DNA of 64,000 bases from Flammeovirgaceae bacterium UBA2366. GTDB taxonomy: Bacteria > Bacteroidota > Bacteroidia > Cytophagales > Cyclobacteriaceae. Positions 8,365 to 17,215 of this stretch are shown one piece after another. Numbering within the stretch: position 1 is the first letter of the stretch; each line of letters begins with the position of its first letter. The DNA lies in assembly GCA_002344065.1 (NCBI GenBank), contig DDTK01000002.1, positions 1-64,000 on the forward strand, given 5' to 3'. The position numbers and the translations under genes are program-made. The notes under the pieces were generated by a model that searched no databases, had not been told where the DNA came from, and saw nothing but the letters and a program-made list of their open reading frames with translations.

Positions 8365-9745
8365 ACGAACCGGGCAGCTTCTTTTAGCTGCCTTGTTTTT
8401 GATGGCATGTGAAGATGAAAGCAGCCTCTTAGGATTTAAAAATCCAATTTCTCCGTTTGATGTAAAATTTGTTGACATTCCCTTAGAGAGTTCAATCTCG
8501 CTGATTGATTCTGTACGCACCGATAATCAACAATTCAATGTCATTAGCAGACTTTTGATAGGTCGTGTTAATGATCCATTGTTGGGTGATGTTAGTGCTA
8601 CACCGTTTATGCAATTACGTCCGGGCACAACTGATACCATCCCAACCACATCGGTTTATGATTCACTGGTGCTCGAAATTCAATTGGATAATTATGCCTA
8701 CGGGGCAAGTGGAATTTCACAAGAAACCTTTAGCATTCATGAAATTACTGAGGACTCCATAAGTTATTCTATTCCCATTAAGCCGTATTACTACCACAAC
8801 AGTCTTGGTTATGGAAGTTCAATGGGTTCCAAAACCTTCGACATCAATCATGAATTACTAAAAACGTTAAGAGGTCAAAGCCAACCGGATAGTGTGATCA
8901 TACTTCGTATAAAACTCAATGAAAACACCGACTTCAATGCCCGGCTTTTTAATCTCATCAAAAATAACCCCAATAATTCCTTTAAGGATCCTAAAAAATT
9001 CAGATTTGCTATTAAGGGACTGGTTTTAGTGCCGGAAAATCCCAGCGCCAGTATTCTTGGATTTACCGGAGCAGCGCTGTCACAATCAAAGTTGACGCTT
9101 CATTACCACACGGATACGGATACACTGGCACGTCCTTTTTTCTTAGATGCAGGCAGCTTTATTAATATCACAACCAACCGTATGGGTGAGCTCGCAGGAT
9201 TACCCCTATACGAATCTAATCAACCTGCCAGTGATTTGAGATATGTGCAGAATGGTTCTCCTGTAATTACACGGGTGGATTTATCCAATTTTTACGACTT
9301 TATTGAAACAGTACCGAAAACTATTTTCAATGCAGCTGAATTGGTCATTGAATCGGTTGAAACACCGGGAGTGTTTGACCCCCCGCCCTCTATTGTTCTG
9401 CGGACGATTAAAGAAGATAATCTTTTCTTTAATCGAAAAACTGAAGCCGACAGAAATGCTATGGCTCCCCAATTTGTGTTGATTGATACTGACTATTACG
9501 TGGTTAGGAGTGATGTAAGTTCGGGCACTCAAAGTATCCCCACTTCTTTGAATTATTCTTCCGGAAAATACACGGGCAATATGACCCTGTTTATTCAAAC
9601 GCTCTTCAACCAAAAGGGAGATGAACCTAAATTTCGGTACCTCGGACTCTACAGTTCAAACATTGGAAAAACTGTTAACAGGGTTGCTTTTAATAAGGAT
9701 AAAGTAAAACTTCGGCTTTACTATACCGTACCTACAACTGAATAA
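8348..9745 (+). CDS. DUF4270 family surface lipoprotein
   Basis: 465 residues. A lipoprotein signal ends at Cys21 (FLMAC), followed by acidic residues, which in Bacteroidota often favours surface export. The remainder is beta-rich with no recognisable catalytic motif and fits DUF4270, a Bacteroidota-specific family of unknown function. Its start lies inside the last codons of the glycogen-synthase-like gene (17-base overlap, different frame), implying translational coupling, and glmS starts 6 bases after its stop codon. The linkage to a glycan-related protein and glmS suggests, but does not show, a cell-envelope role. Confidence 0.88.
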   Translation: MNLWVKRTGQLLLAALFLMACEDESSLLGFKNPISPFDVKFVDIPLESSISLIDSVRTDNQQFNVISRLLIGRVNDPLLGDVSATPFMQLRPGTTDTIPTTSVYDSLVLEIQLDNYAYGASGISQETFSIHEITEDSISYSIPIKPYYYHNSLGYGSSMGSKTFDINHELLKTLRGQSQPDSVIILRIKLNENTDFNARLFNLIKNNPNNSFKDPKKFRFAIKGLVLVPENPSASILGFTGAALSQSKLTLHYHTDTDTLARPFFLDAGSFINITTNRMGELAGLPLYESNQPASDLRYVQNGSPVITRVDLSNFYDFIETVPKTIFNAAELVIESVETPGVFDPPPSIVLRTIKEDNLFFNRKTEADRNAMAPQFVLIDTDYYVVRSDVSSGTQSIPTSLNYSSGKYTGNMTLFIQTLFNQKGDEPKFRYLGLYSSNIGKTVNRVAFNKDKVKLRLYYTVPTTE

Positions 9746-9751
9746 TTAAGT

Positions 9752-11587
9752 ATGTGTGGAATTGTTGCTTACGTTGGCCATCGCGATGCCCAGGAAGTTA
9801 TTATAAAAGGTCTTAAACGCCTGGAGTACCGTGGGTACGACAGCGCAGGTATTGCCTTATTAAACAATGGCCTGAATGTTTATAAAAAGAAAGGAAAGGT
9901 CTCCGATCTCGAAGATCACCTTACAGATGAAGCCCTGAAAAGTACTATTGGAATAGGCCATACCCGTTGGGCTACCCATGGAGAACCAAATGATGCAAAT
10001 GCACATCCTCACTATTCCTACAGCCGCAAGTTGGCCATTATCCACAACGGAATAATTGAGAACTACAGTTCGCTTAAACAGGAGCTTCTCAAAAAAGGTC
10101 ATGTCTTTCTTAGCGAAACCGACACCGAGGTTCTTATCCATTTCATTGAAGACATCTGGGAGAACAACAACTGCACCCTGGAAGAAGCTGTGCGGTTAGC
10201 CCTCACAAAAGTAGTAGGAGCATACGCTATTGTGATTATGTCCAATGACAATCCTGATCAGTTGATTGCAGCCCGAAAAGGAAGTCCGCTGGTAATTGGT
10301 ATTGGAAAAGACGAGTTCTTCATGGCCTCTGATGCCACACCTATAATTGAATATACCAAAGATGTTGTCTACCTGAATGACCAGGAAATTGCTGTTATAG
10401 ATGAAGGTCAATTGCGCATCAAAACCATTGAAGATGCGCCCATGACACCTTATATTCAAAAGCTTGAAATGGAACTTGAGGCCATTGAAAAGGGCGGCTT
10501 CGATCATTTTATGCTCAAGGAAATTTTTGAACAGCCTAAGTCGATCAAAGATTGTTTGCGCGGACGATTGGATGCACAAGCCAACCGTTTGGTACTAGGG
10601 GGCATTCGGGAGTACGTTAACAAAATGATGAATGCCGAACGCATCATTATCGTGGCATGCGGAACTTCATGGCATGCCGGCTTGGTGGCCGAGTACATGA
10701 TTGAAGAATTATGCAGAATTCCTGTTGAGGTTGAATACGCTTCCGAGTTTCGCTACCGCAACCCCATTGTTCGCGAAGGCGATGTGGTAATTGCAATTTC
10801 ACAATCCGGTGAAACGGCCGATACGCTTGCCGCGATAGAATTGGCCAAATCGAAGGGGGCTGTTATTATTGGTGTATGTAACGTAGTAGGCTCATCCATT
10901 GCACGCGCCTCGCACGCAGGATCTTATACACACGCAGGGCCAGAGATCGGTGTGGCCAGCACGAAAGCCTTTACCGCACAACTTACCGTATTGAGCATGA
11001 TCTGCCTGATCATAGCACAGAAACGTGGCACCATTACTGACCAGGCTTTCCACCAGATGCTGGTAGAACTGGAAACCATTCCTGAAAAAGTGGAAAAAGT
11101 GTTGGGGCTTAACGACAAGATTCGGGAGATCGCCTATACCTTTAAAGATGTTTCAAACTTTCTGTACCTCGGACGAGGCTACAATTTCCCGGTAGCCCTG
11201 GAAGGTGCGCTGAAGCTTAAAGAAATTTCCTACATCCATGCCGAAGGTTACCCTGCTGCCGAAATGAAACATGGACCTATAGCGTTGATTGATGAAGAAA
11301 TGCCGGTAGTATTTATTGCTACCCACGATAGCTCCTACGAAAAAATTGTTTCGAACATACAGGAAGTGAAAGCACGCAAAGGACGTGTCATCGCTGTTGT
11401 CACGGAGGGCGATCGCCTCATCCCTCAAATGGCTGAGTTTACAATTGAGGTTCCTGCCGTACAGGATGCCCTCATACCAATTGTTTCCGTAATTCCGTTG
11501 CAGTTACTTTCATACCACATTGCCGTTATGCGTGGCTGCAATGTTGATCAGCCAAGGAATTTAGCGAAATCGGTTACGGTAGAATAG
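9752..11587 (+). CDS. glmS: Glutamine--fructose-6-phosphate aminotransferase (isomerizing)
   Basis: 611 residues, standard length. Class II glutamine amidotransferase domain starts at Cys2 (MCGIVAYVGH, catalytic Cys after Met removal) and spans about 1-220; two SIS sugar-isomerase domains follow (about 290-430 and 460-600), with CGTSWHAG, SQSGETADT and the C-terminal AKSVTVE. It makes glucosamine-6-phosphate, first committed step to UDP-GlcNAc, peptidoglycan and lipopolysaccharide. Last gene of a rightward three-gene unit. No glmS ribozyme is expected here because only 6 bases separate it from DUF4270. Convergent with the next gene with a 12-base gap. Confidence 0.98.
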   Translation: MCGIVAYVGHRDAQEVIIKGLKRLEYRGYDSAGIALLNNGLNVYKKKGKVSDLEDHLTDEALKSTIGIGHTRWATHGEPNDANAHPHYSYSRKLAIIHNGIIENYSSLKQELLKKGHVFLSETDTEVLIHFIEDIWENNNCTLEEAVRLALTKVVGAYAIVIMSNDNPDQLIAARKGSPLVIGIGKDEFFMASDATPIIEYTKDVVYLNDQEIAVIDEGQLRIKTIEDAPMTPYIQKLEMELEAIEKGGFDHFMLKEIFEQPKSIKDCLRGRLDAQANRLVLGGIREYVNKMMNAERIIIVACGTSWHAGLVAEYMIEELCRIPVEVEYASEFRYRNPIVREGDVVIAISQSGETADTLAAIELAKSKGAVIIGVCNVVGSSIARASHAGSYTHAGPEIGVASTKAFTAQLTVLSMICLIIAQKRGTITDQAFHQMLVELETIPEKVEKVLGLNDKIREIAYTFKDVSNFLYLGRGYNFPVALEGALKLKEISYIHAEGYPAAEMKHGPIALIDEEMPVVFIATHDSSYEKIVSNIQEVKARKGRVIAVVTEGDRLIPQMAEFTIEVPAVQDALIPIVSVIPLQLLSYHIAVMRGCNVDQPRNLAKSVTVE

Positions 11588-11599
11588 TATCACTTTAAG

Positions 11600-12841
11600 T
11601 CAAGGTTGTCGATTATATTTAAGCGGCAAATAAATCCGGAAATACCGGATTGTCCAGACTGATGATATCAACGAAATAACTATCCACAAAAGATTAAGTG
11701 GACTATAGATTGGAGCGTGGCTGAAATAAATAATTGCCGAACAGGTAATTATCAGTCTGCCGATTTCAGAGAAAAATAGCCACTCTTTTGACTCCATAAT
11801 TCCACTCCAGTTGATAATCATGTGCCAGAGCAGAAAACTACCAATCCACCGCTCTGCAGTTCCCCACGGTGAATTTGGATCAATGATGAACATCATTAAT
11901 ACAATACCCAACAGGATATGTAGAATGAGATAGGGCTTAGCTCTCCAAAACATTTTTGTTTGAAAGCGCACCTGATTCTCCTGGGTTACTTCCTGCAGGG
12001 CAGGCTTAGGTGGTAAGCCTCGCGGACGCCAGCCCAACGGCATAAACCAGATTTTTAATTTATCGATCCAGTATGGTGCAGCGACTGCATCTTTCCAAAG
12101 CAAAATATAATAGTGAAAGTTGATGGAGATGGGATTCCATGACCTGGGTGGATTATACATTCCGTATACTACTTTCTCTTCCTCTTCGGCATAGGTATTA
12201 AACAGTCTGTCCCATACAATCAGAAACTCTCCAAAATTTTTATCCAGATAGGCGAAGTTGATACCATGATGAACCCGATGATGGGATGGCGTGGTGAAAA
12301 TGAATTCAATCCATCGCCATAGCTTGGGTATTAATTCCGTGTGATGTAAAAACGATATGAATAAATGCAACCCCGTCATGGCATAGATATCAATTGGCTT
12401 GAATCCGAATAGGGTAAGCGGCCAGAAAAAGAAAAATGAAAACAGGCGTTGTGTAACGCTGGCCCGAAGGGCAACAAAAAAATTCATTTCCTCGGCTGAA
12501 TGATGCGGTGAGTGTGCCGCCCACATAATATTTATGTGATGCCCCCAGCGATGAACCCAGTAGAAAATGAAATCAATTCCCAGAAGAAGCACCAAGAATG
12601 TTATGGCATTCATTTCGAGAGAATCGATCAACCGGTAATTCTCCCACAGGTATCCATATACCACAAATACTCCGGCTGCCACTAGCACGTTCATGGTTTG
12701 GTTACCCAGTGCTGTTCCAAAATTGGCCACAGCCTCCTGAAAGGTGATGTAACTCTTTTTGTAATACCAGCATACCAGTATCTCAAGCAAAATAAAGCCT
12801 AACGCAATTGGCGTAAGCAGTGCATAGATGTTCGTTGGCAT
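11600..12841 (-). CDS. Sterol desaturase / fatty acid hydroxylase superfamily membrane protein
   Basis: 413 residues from the ATG at 12841 (a TTG eleven codons upstream is possible). Multi-pass membrane protein with the three histidine clusters of the di-iron hydroxylase superfamily: HRWGHH, HSPHHS and HHRVHHG, all between about residues 110 and 215. After the catalytic domain comes an extra ~150-residue C-terminal part with three or four more membrane segments, longer than the typical 270-300 residue family member. Such enzymes hydroxylate or desaturate lipids with O2; substrate unknown. Divergent from the tandem HTH genes. Confidence 0.87.
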   Translation of the reverse strand: MPTNIYALLTPIALGFILLEILVCWYYKKSYITFQEAVANFGTALGNQTMNVLVAAGVFVVYGYLWENYRLIDSLEMNAITFLVLLLGIDFIFYWVHRWGHHINIMWAAHSPHHSAEEMNFFVALRASVTQRLFSFFFFWPLTLFGFKPIDIYAMTGLHLFISFLHHTELIPKLWRWIEFIFTTPSHHRVHHGINFAYLDKNFGEFLIVWDRLFNTYAEEEEKVVYGMYNPPRSWNPISINFHYYILLWKDAVAAPYWIDKLKIWFMPLGWRPRGLPPKPALQEVTQENQVRFQTKMFWRAKPYLILHILLGIVLMMFIIDPNSPWGTAERWIGSFLLWHMIINWSGIMESKEWLFFSEIGRLIITCSAIIYFSHAPIYSPLNLLWIVISLISSVWTIRYFRIYLPLKYNRQP

Positions 12842-12960
12842 AAGCGATTTTGTTTTGTATTTTGATTGACTCAAAAGTAGATGGCTGAAGCAGCCGACTG
12901 ATTTTATTCTCTGCCAGAACCTTTGACATTTTTTTGCGCAATTTTTTGTGCTAACCCCTC

Positions 12961-14019
12961 ATGGTCAGTCCTTTACGGTCTATTGCAAATCACTCTTTTT
13001 TGGATTATTATTATATACTGAAAGAAAAACCTGTGGACATTCCAGCCCCCCTAAACAATGTTCAGGCAGTCTTTTTGGGACAAATCCGCGAAAAGCTTCT
13101 CCATAATAATTCCATGGCCGATGAATTGGCCGAAATTCTCAACATCAGTCGGGATAGTGCTTACAGACGGATACGTGGTGAAACTGTATTGTCATTAGAT
13201 GAAGTCAGGAAATTGCATGATCACTATGGATTATCTGTTGACTCTATAATTTCTCCGGATTCCAACCAGGTGCTAATTCATCATTCGGCAGCAGATTTCA
13301 AGTACTCCATAAAGGATTGGATCAAGTCGCTTGTCGAACAATTAATGCTGGCAAAATCCACACAAAAACTTGAACTTATTTATGCTGCCAAAGACATTCC
13401 GGTCTTTTATTACTTCCGGTCACCCGAACTGACTGCCTTTAAATTGTTTGTGTGGTCAAAATCTGTGATTAAAGATCCGGCCTATGAACATGTTCCCTTC
13501 TCTATTGACATCATCCCGAAAGAAATTTTGGCCGAAGCAGAACGGGCATGGCTACTTTATGCCTCAATTCCTACAACCGAAATATGGAGTGATGAAGTTA
13601 TAAACGGAACCCTTAAACAAATCGAATTCTATCATGAGTGCGACTTTTTTTCTCATCAGGATACTGCATCCCTGCTCATTAATCAGTTGTCTGCATTTAT
13701 CAACCAGATCAAAAAAGAAGTTGCCATGGGAAAAAAATCTGAAGAGGGAAACCTTACGCTGTATCAAAATGAGATTTTAATACCTGACAATACTATTTAC
13801 GGAAGCTTTAATGGTCAACGGGTGGTGTACATCAACTATAACACCATGGATTTGCTCACGATCTACCAAGACTCCTTTTGTGAGAAGACCGAAGCTTACA
13901 TGAATAGCCTAATAAAAAATTCATCGCTTATCAGTGTTACTGCGGAAAAGGAGCGCAATAAGTTTTTCAATAAAATCGAATCAAAAATTGCGGAAATAAA
14001 AGAAAAATTAAAGCTCTAA
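12961..14019 (+). CDS. HTH regulator with uncharacterised C-terminal domain (tandem copy 1)
   Basis: 352 residues. An N-terminal XRE/BetR-like helix-turn-helix (about 30-95) contains MADELAEILNISRDSAYRRI followed by RGETVLSLDEV. The ~250-residue C-terminal part has no family I recognise; it contains a conserved YAAKDIPVFYYFRSPELTAFK stretch and ends in a charged coiled-coil-like helix (EKERNKFFNKIESK). It is roughly half identical by eye along its whole length to the next gene, with the HTH recognition helix nearly identical, so the pair arose by tandem duplication. The first ~25 residues have no counterpart in copy 2, so the true start may be internal. Role as DNA-binding regulator is inferred from the HTH only. 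Confidence 0.8.
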   Translation: MVSPLRSIANHSFLDYYYILKEKPVDIPAPLNNVQAVFLGQIREKLLHNNSMADELAEILNISRDSAYRRIRGETVLSLDEVRKLHDHYGLSVDSIISPDSNQVLIHHSAADFKYSIKDWIKSLVEQLMLAKSTQKLELIYAAKDIPVFYYFRSPELTAFKLFVWSKSVIKDPAYEHVPFSIDIIPKEILAEAERAWLLYASIPTTEIWSDEVINGTLKQIEFYHECDFFSHQDTASLLINQLSAFINQIKKEVAMGKKSEEGNLTLYQNEILIPDNTIYGSFNGQRVVYINYNTMDLLTIYQDSFCEKTEAYMNSLIKNSSLISVTAEKERNKFFNKIESKIAEIKEKLKL

Positions 14020-14025
14020 AAGCTG

Positions 14026-15009
14026 ATGGCACAAACACTATCGGATAATAGCCTGCAAGCCGTATTTCTGGATCAGATACGGAATCGGTTATCTGATAAA
14101 GTTTCTTTTGCCGATGTATTGGCCGAGCTTCTGCAGGTAAGCCGCGATAGTGCCTACCGAAGAATACGGGGAGAAACCGTACTCTCTCTGGATGAGGCTA
14201 AAAAACTTTGTGAACGTTTTGGAGTTTCTATAGACGCGCTTTTGTCACCCTCCGTCAATACATCACTTTTCCATCACCGTGCCTTAAGTACTAACTATAC
14301 GCTTGAACGGTGGCTTCGTTCGGTACGTAAAAATTTTGAGCATATCAATTCATTTCCAGATAAAGAAATGATTTTTGCTGCCCGTGATATGCCAACAATC
14401 CAAAATTTCAGATTTCCGGAGTTATGCGCCTTTAAAATGTTCTTCTGGCTAAAAACTGTCATTAAAGATCCCGGGTATGCCCAACAACTATTCAGTCAAG
14501 ATGCTATTCCTGTAGATTTTGTAAAGGCAGCCAACAAATTATGGAAGCTCTATGCTACGGTACCCAGTACGGAGATCTGGAGCGAAGAGGCCATTAACGA
14601 AACACTCAAGCAGATTGAATTCTATTATGATTGTAATTTCTTCTTGGAAAAAGATCAGTCCGCAAATCTATGCGATAAACTGATTGAGCTTCTCAGCTTA
14701 ATTAAGCGTGAAGCCAGCGAAGGCCAAAAAGTAAATGGTGCTGAATTCCGTCTTTATAAAAATGAAATACTCATTGCCAACAATACCGTTTTGGCACGCA
14801 GGGATAACAAGCGAATTGTGTTTATCAACTATAATACATTAAGTCTGCTAACCACGTTTCAGGAATCGTTTTGTGACAAAACAGAGAAATACCTGAGTAA
14901 CCTTACAAAAAATTCTGTACTCATCAGTACCTCTGCCGAACGCGAACGCAACAAGTTTTTTAACAACATGAAGAAGCGGGTTACTGACTTCAAAAACAGG
15001 TTAGGTTAA
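14026..15009 (+). CDS. HTH regulator with uncharacterised C-terminal domain (tandem copy 2)
   Basis: 327 residues, starting 6 bases after copy 1. The HTH (about 8-70) has FADVLAELLQVSRDSAYRRI then RGETVLSLDEA, the same recognition helix as copy 1. The C-terminal region shares FAARDMPTIQNFRFPELCAF, VPSTEIWSEEAINETLKQIE and FINYNTLSLLT with copy 1, marking the conserved blocks of the unknown domain. No membrane segment or enzymatic motif is visible. Tight spacing implies one operon and possible heterodimers sharing a DNA site. Divergent from the desaturase-family gene, its most obvious candidate target (inference). Confidence 0.8.
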   Translation: MAQTLSDNSLQAVFLDQIRNRLSDKVSFADVLAELLQVSRDSAYRRIRGETVLSLDEAKKLCERFGVSIDALLSPSVNTSLFHHRALSTNYTLERWLRSVRKNFEHINSFPDKEMIFAARDMPTIQNFRFPELCAFKMFFWLKTVIKDPGYAQQLFSQDAIPVDFVKAANKLWKLYATVPSTEIWSEEAINETLKQIEFYYDCNFFLEKDQSANLCDKLIELLSLIKREASEGQKVNGAEFRLYKNEILIANNTVLARRDNKRIVFINYNTLSLLTTFQESFCDKTEKYLSNLTKNSVLISTSAERERNKFFNNMKKRVTDFKNRLG

Positions 15010-15135
15010 AACTTAATTTCCCGGTGCTAACTCTTCAATTGAATTTGTAGGGGAAGAACTCATAATTCTGGATGATAAATATCATTGCCCAGTGACTGTT
15101 CCGGGAAGTATATTATCGATCATAATATTAAGACC

Positions 15136-15591
15136 ATGAAAACACTATTTTTCTTCGGTACGGTTCTTTTGGTAGTCATGATGTTGCTGATGAGCCTTTC
15201 TGTGATTGAGCCCCAAGGCAAAGCACGTATTCTTATCGTGTCGCAACGCACGGAATTCCAGGAAGAAGTTTCCAGGCTTATTACAGAACATTACAAAACA
15301 AAGTTGATAGGGACACAGGTTATTAGCTTCAATACCATGAAAAATGTGAAGGAAGAGGAATGGGGCGCTATTGTTGTGTTGCAAGCCTGGGAGGGAGCCA
15401 CCGCGTCTTCGGCCCTTACCACCCTGATCAAGGCCGCCAAACCCGCGGAAAAAGTTATTGTAGTAGTTGCCTCCGAAACGGGCTCAGAAAAACTAACCGG
15501 GGTTGATGGTATTACGGCTGCCTCCCTGAAATCGGAAGCACCTGCTGTAACCAAGAAAATTATTGGTCGAATTGACAAAATTCTAAAGTAG
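15136..15591 (+). CDS. Small membrane-anchored protein of unknown function
   Basis: 151 residues from the ATG at 15136; an upstream TTG extension is unlikely. Residues 4-25 form a signal anchor or uncleaved signal peptide. The rest alternates strand and helix (RILIVSQRTEF, WGAIVVLQAWEG, KVIVVVASETGSE) like a small Rossmann/flavodoxin-like fold, but no flavin or phosphate-binding signature is certain. I do not recognise a family. It stands 126 bases after the HTH pair and 124 bases before the CNNM protein, so it is probably transcribed alone. Confidence 0.65.
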   Translation: MKTLFFFGTVLLVVMMLLMSLSVIEPQGKARILIVSQRTEFQEEVSRLITEHYKTKLIGTQVISFNTMKNVKEEEWGAIVVLQAWEGATASSALTTLIKAAKPAEKVIVVVASETGSEKLTGVDGITAASLKSEAPAVTKKIIGRIDKILK

Positions 15592-15715
15592 ACCAACTTC
15601 AGGTACAGCCACAATAATTGTTTTATAAATGCCAAACTTCATCAACATTCTCCCTCACAAGACTGCATAATTTTTTTTGTATCTTGTTCTTCCCTACTTA
15701 ATAGAAAACCACTAA

Positions 15716-16774
15716 ATGGCGCTGCTCCTCACGTACCTCTTTGCTGCACTTATTACTTCATTCATTTGCTCGATCATGGAAGCTGTATTGCTGTCCTCCC
15801 CCATGTCATATTTAAAGGCAAAGTCAGAACAAGGGTCCAGATCGGCAGAAGCCCTGCTCAAACTCAGGACTGATATTGATAAGCCATTGTCAGCGATCTT
15901 ATCACTTAACACAATCGCTCATACGGTAGGCGCAGCAGGTGTTGGCGCTCAGGCCACAATCGTTTTTGGTGAAGCCTATTTTGGAATAGTCTCCGCTGTT
16001 TTAACCATTCTGATTTTGGTATTTACAGAGATTATCCCTAAAACTATTGGTGCTAATTTCAGTCGTGAACTGGTGAGCATAACGGCTAGAACCATAAACA
16101 TTATGATTATTATTACCTATCCACTGGTGCTGATTTCTGCAATTTTAACAAGGCTGTTGTCAAAGAAATCAGTTGAACTGACAACCAGTCGGGAAGAAAT
16201 TTCTGCTTTGGCAAAGATAGGAACGGAAGAAGGAATTTTTGGCGACAAGGAGAATAAGATTATCCAGAACCTCATCAAATTGAAAAGCATTCGCGTATCT
16301 GATATCATGACGCCCAGGGTGGTGGTGGTGATTGCAAAAGAAGAAATGACGCTTCAGGAATTTCTTAAGAATAAAGACTTCTTGCATTTTTCCAGGATTC
16401 CCATTTACAAAACAAACCGGGATAATATTACCGGATACATTTTCAGGGAAACGGTCTTTGAAAAACTGGCAGAAGATCAGTTTGAGTTGAAACTCAGTGA
16501 TATAAAGCGTGAAATCGTTACGCTTACAGGACCAACTACTTTGTTTGCGGCCTGGGAAGAGTTGTTGAAGAATAAAGAACACATTGCCCTGGTTGTTGAT
16601 GAATATGGCGGCATGGATGGTATTGCCACCTTAGAGGATATCATTGAAACATTACTAGGTTTTGAGATTGTGGATGAGAAAGATCAGATTGAAGATATGC
16701 AGAAGTATGCAATGGATCGCTGGAAATCAAAACAGAAAAAATATGAACTCCTTAGGGATAAGGAGGAAAATTGA
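15716..16774 (+). CDS. CNNM/CorC-type membrane protein with CBS domains (hemolysin family)
   Basis: 352 residues. The N-terminal DUF21/CNNM transmembrane domain (about 1-180, four segments, with SILSLNTIAHTVGAAGVGAQ and EIIPKTIGANFSRE) is followed by a CBS pair (about 200-320) with the family motif DIMTPRVVV and VVDEYGGMDGIATLEDIIE. It ends after the CBS pair, so the C-terminal CorC_HlyC transporter-associated domain seen in many relatives is missing. CNNM/CorC proteins are Mg2+ exporters or regulators; old names call them hemolysins. No clear operon partner. Confidence 0.9.
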   Translation: MALLLTYLFAALITSFICSIMEAVLLSSPMSYLKAKSEQGSRSAEALLKLRTDIDKPLSAILSLNTIAHTVGAAGVGAQATIVFGEAYFGIVSAVLTILILVFTEIIPKTIGANFSRELVSITARTINIMIIITYPLVLISAILTRLLSKKSVELTTSREEISALAKIGTEEGIFGDKENKIIQNLIKLKSIRVSDIMTPRVVVVIAKEEMTLQEFLKNKDFLHFSRIPIYKTNRDNITGYIFRETVFEKLAEDQFELKLSDIKREIVTLTGPTTLFAAWEELLKNKEHIALVVDEYGGMDGIATLEDIIETLLGFEIVDEKDQIEDMQKYAMDRWKSKQKKYELLRDKEEN

Positions 16775-16892
16775 AAATAGTAGTGTTATTTAATTTGACA
16801 AAAACCGAGTTTACCTCTCACTAACTCAACGGGGTAGAATTTTGTTGATTTTCTTAACCAATAAAGCTCCTTTACAAGGATTGTGACGGGCT

Positions 16893-17119
16893 TTAAGCGA
16901 CAGCAAATTCATAAGCTAGCTTAAACTCGATCAAAAGTCCATAATTCTCCCGTAAATGCCCTTCGTTTGATAATTCAAATCAGAAAAAACAGACTTTGAT
17001 CCATACAGAATTGATTTACTGAGACCGATCTGCGGAATCAGTGAAATTCTATCCACAAATTTCTGTCCATATGAAAGGGTTATTGAAAGATTCAAAAGAA
17101 AGGAAAAAACAAACTTCAT
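16893..17119 (-). pseudogene. Possible remnant of an outer-membrane beta-barrel gene
   Basis: This 440-base stretch between the CNNM gene and the dehydrogenase holds no intact gene. On the minus strand an ATG at 17119 opens a 62-codon frame with a convincing signal peptide (MKFVFSFLLNLSITLSYGQ) and an OMP-like start (ISLIPQIGLSKSILYGSK), stopping at 16931. A second frame, open from 16979 to the stop at 16893, reads NEGHLRENYGLLIEFKLAYE and ends FAVA, resembling a C-terminal barrel strand. Together they give under 80 codons against the usual ~200, which suggests internal deletion plus frameshift. The alternative is a 62-residue peptide gene or chance. Confidence 0.3.
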
Positions 17120-17215
17120 ATCTAATCAAACATTAACGCCTATGATCAATTATGTGTGCTTTTAACCTTATCAGCATCACTTGAAGAAGACGCTGATGCA
17201 TACTTTCAATTATTT

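Noticed and set aside
8173..8520. Antisense reading frame across the DUF4270 start
   Set aside because: It overlaps two well-supported genes on the other strand and looks like a chance shadow frame.
9746..9752. glmS ribozyme before glmS
   Set aside because: Only 6 bases separate glmS from the preceding gene, and no ribozyme fold is visible.
17160..17200. Small complementary words (ATCAGC/GCTGAT) before the dehydrogenase gene
   Set aside because: Two mutually exclusive 6-bp stems without a T-run; no regulatory meaning can be supported.
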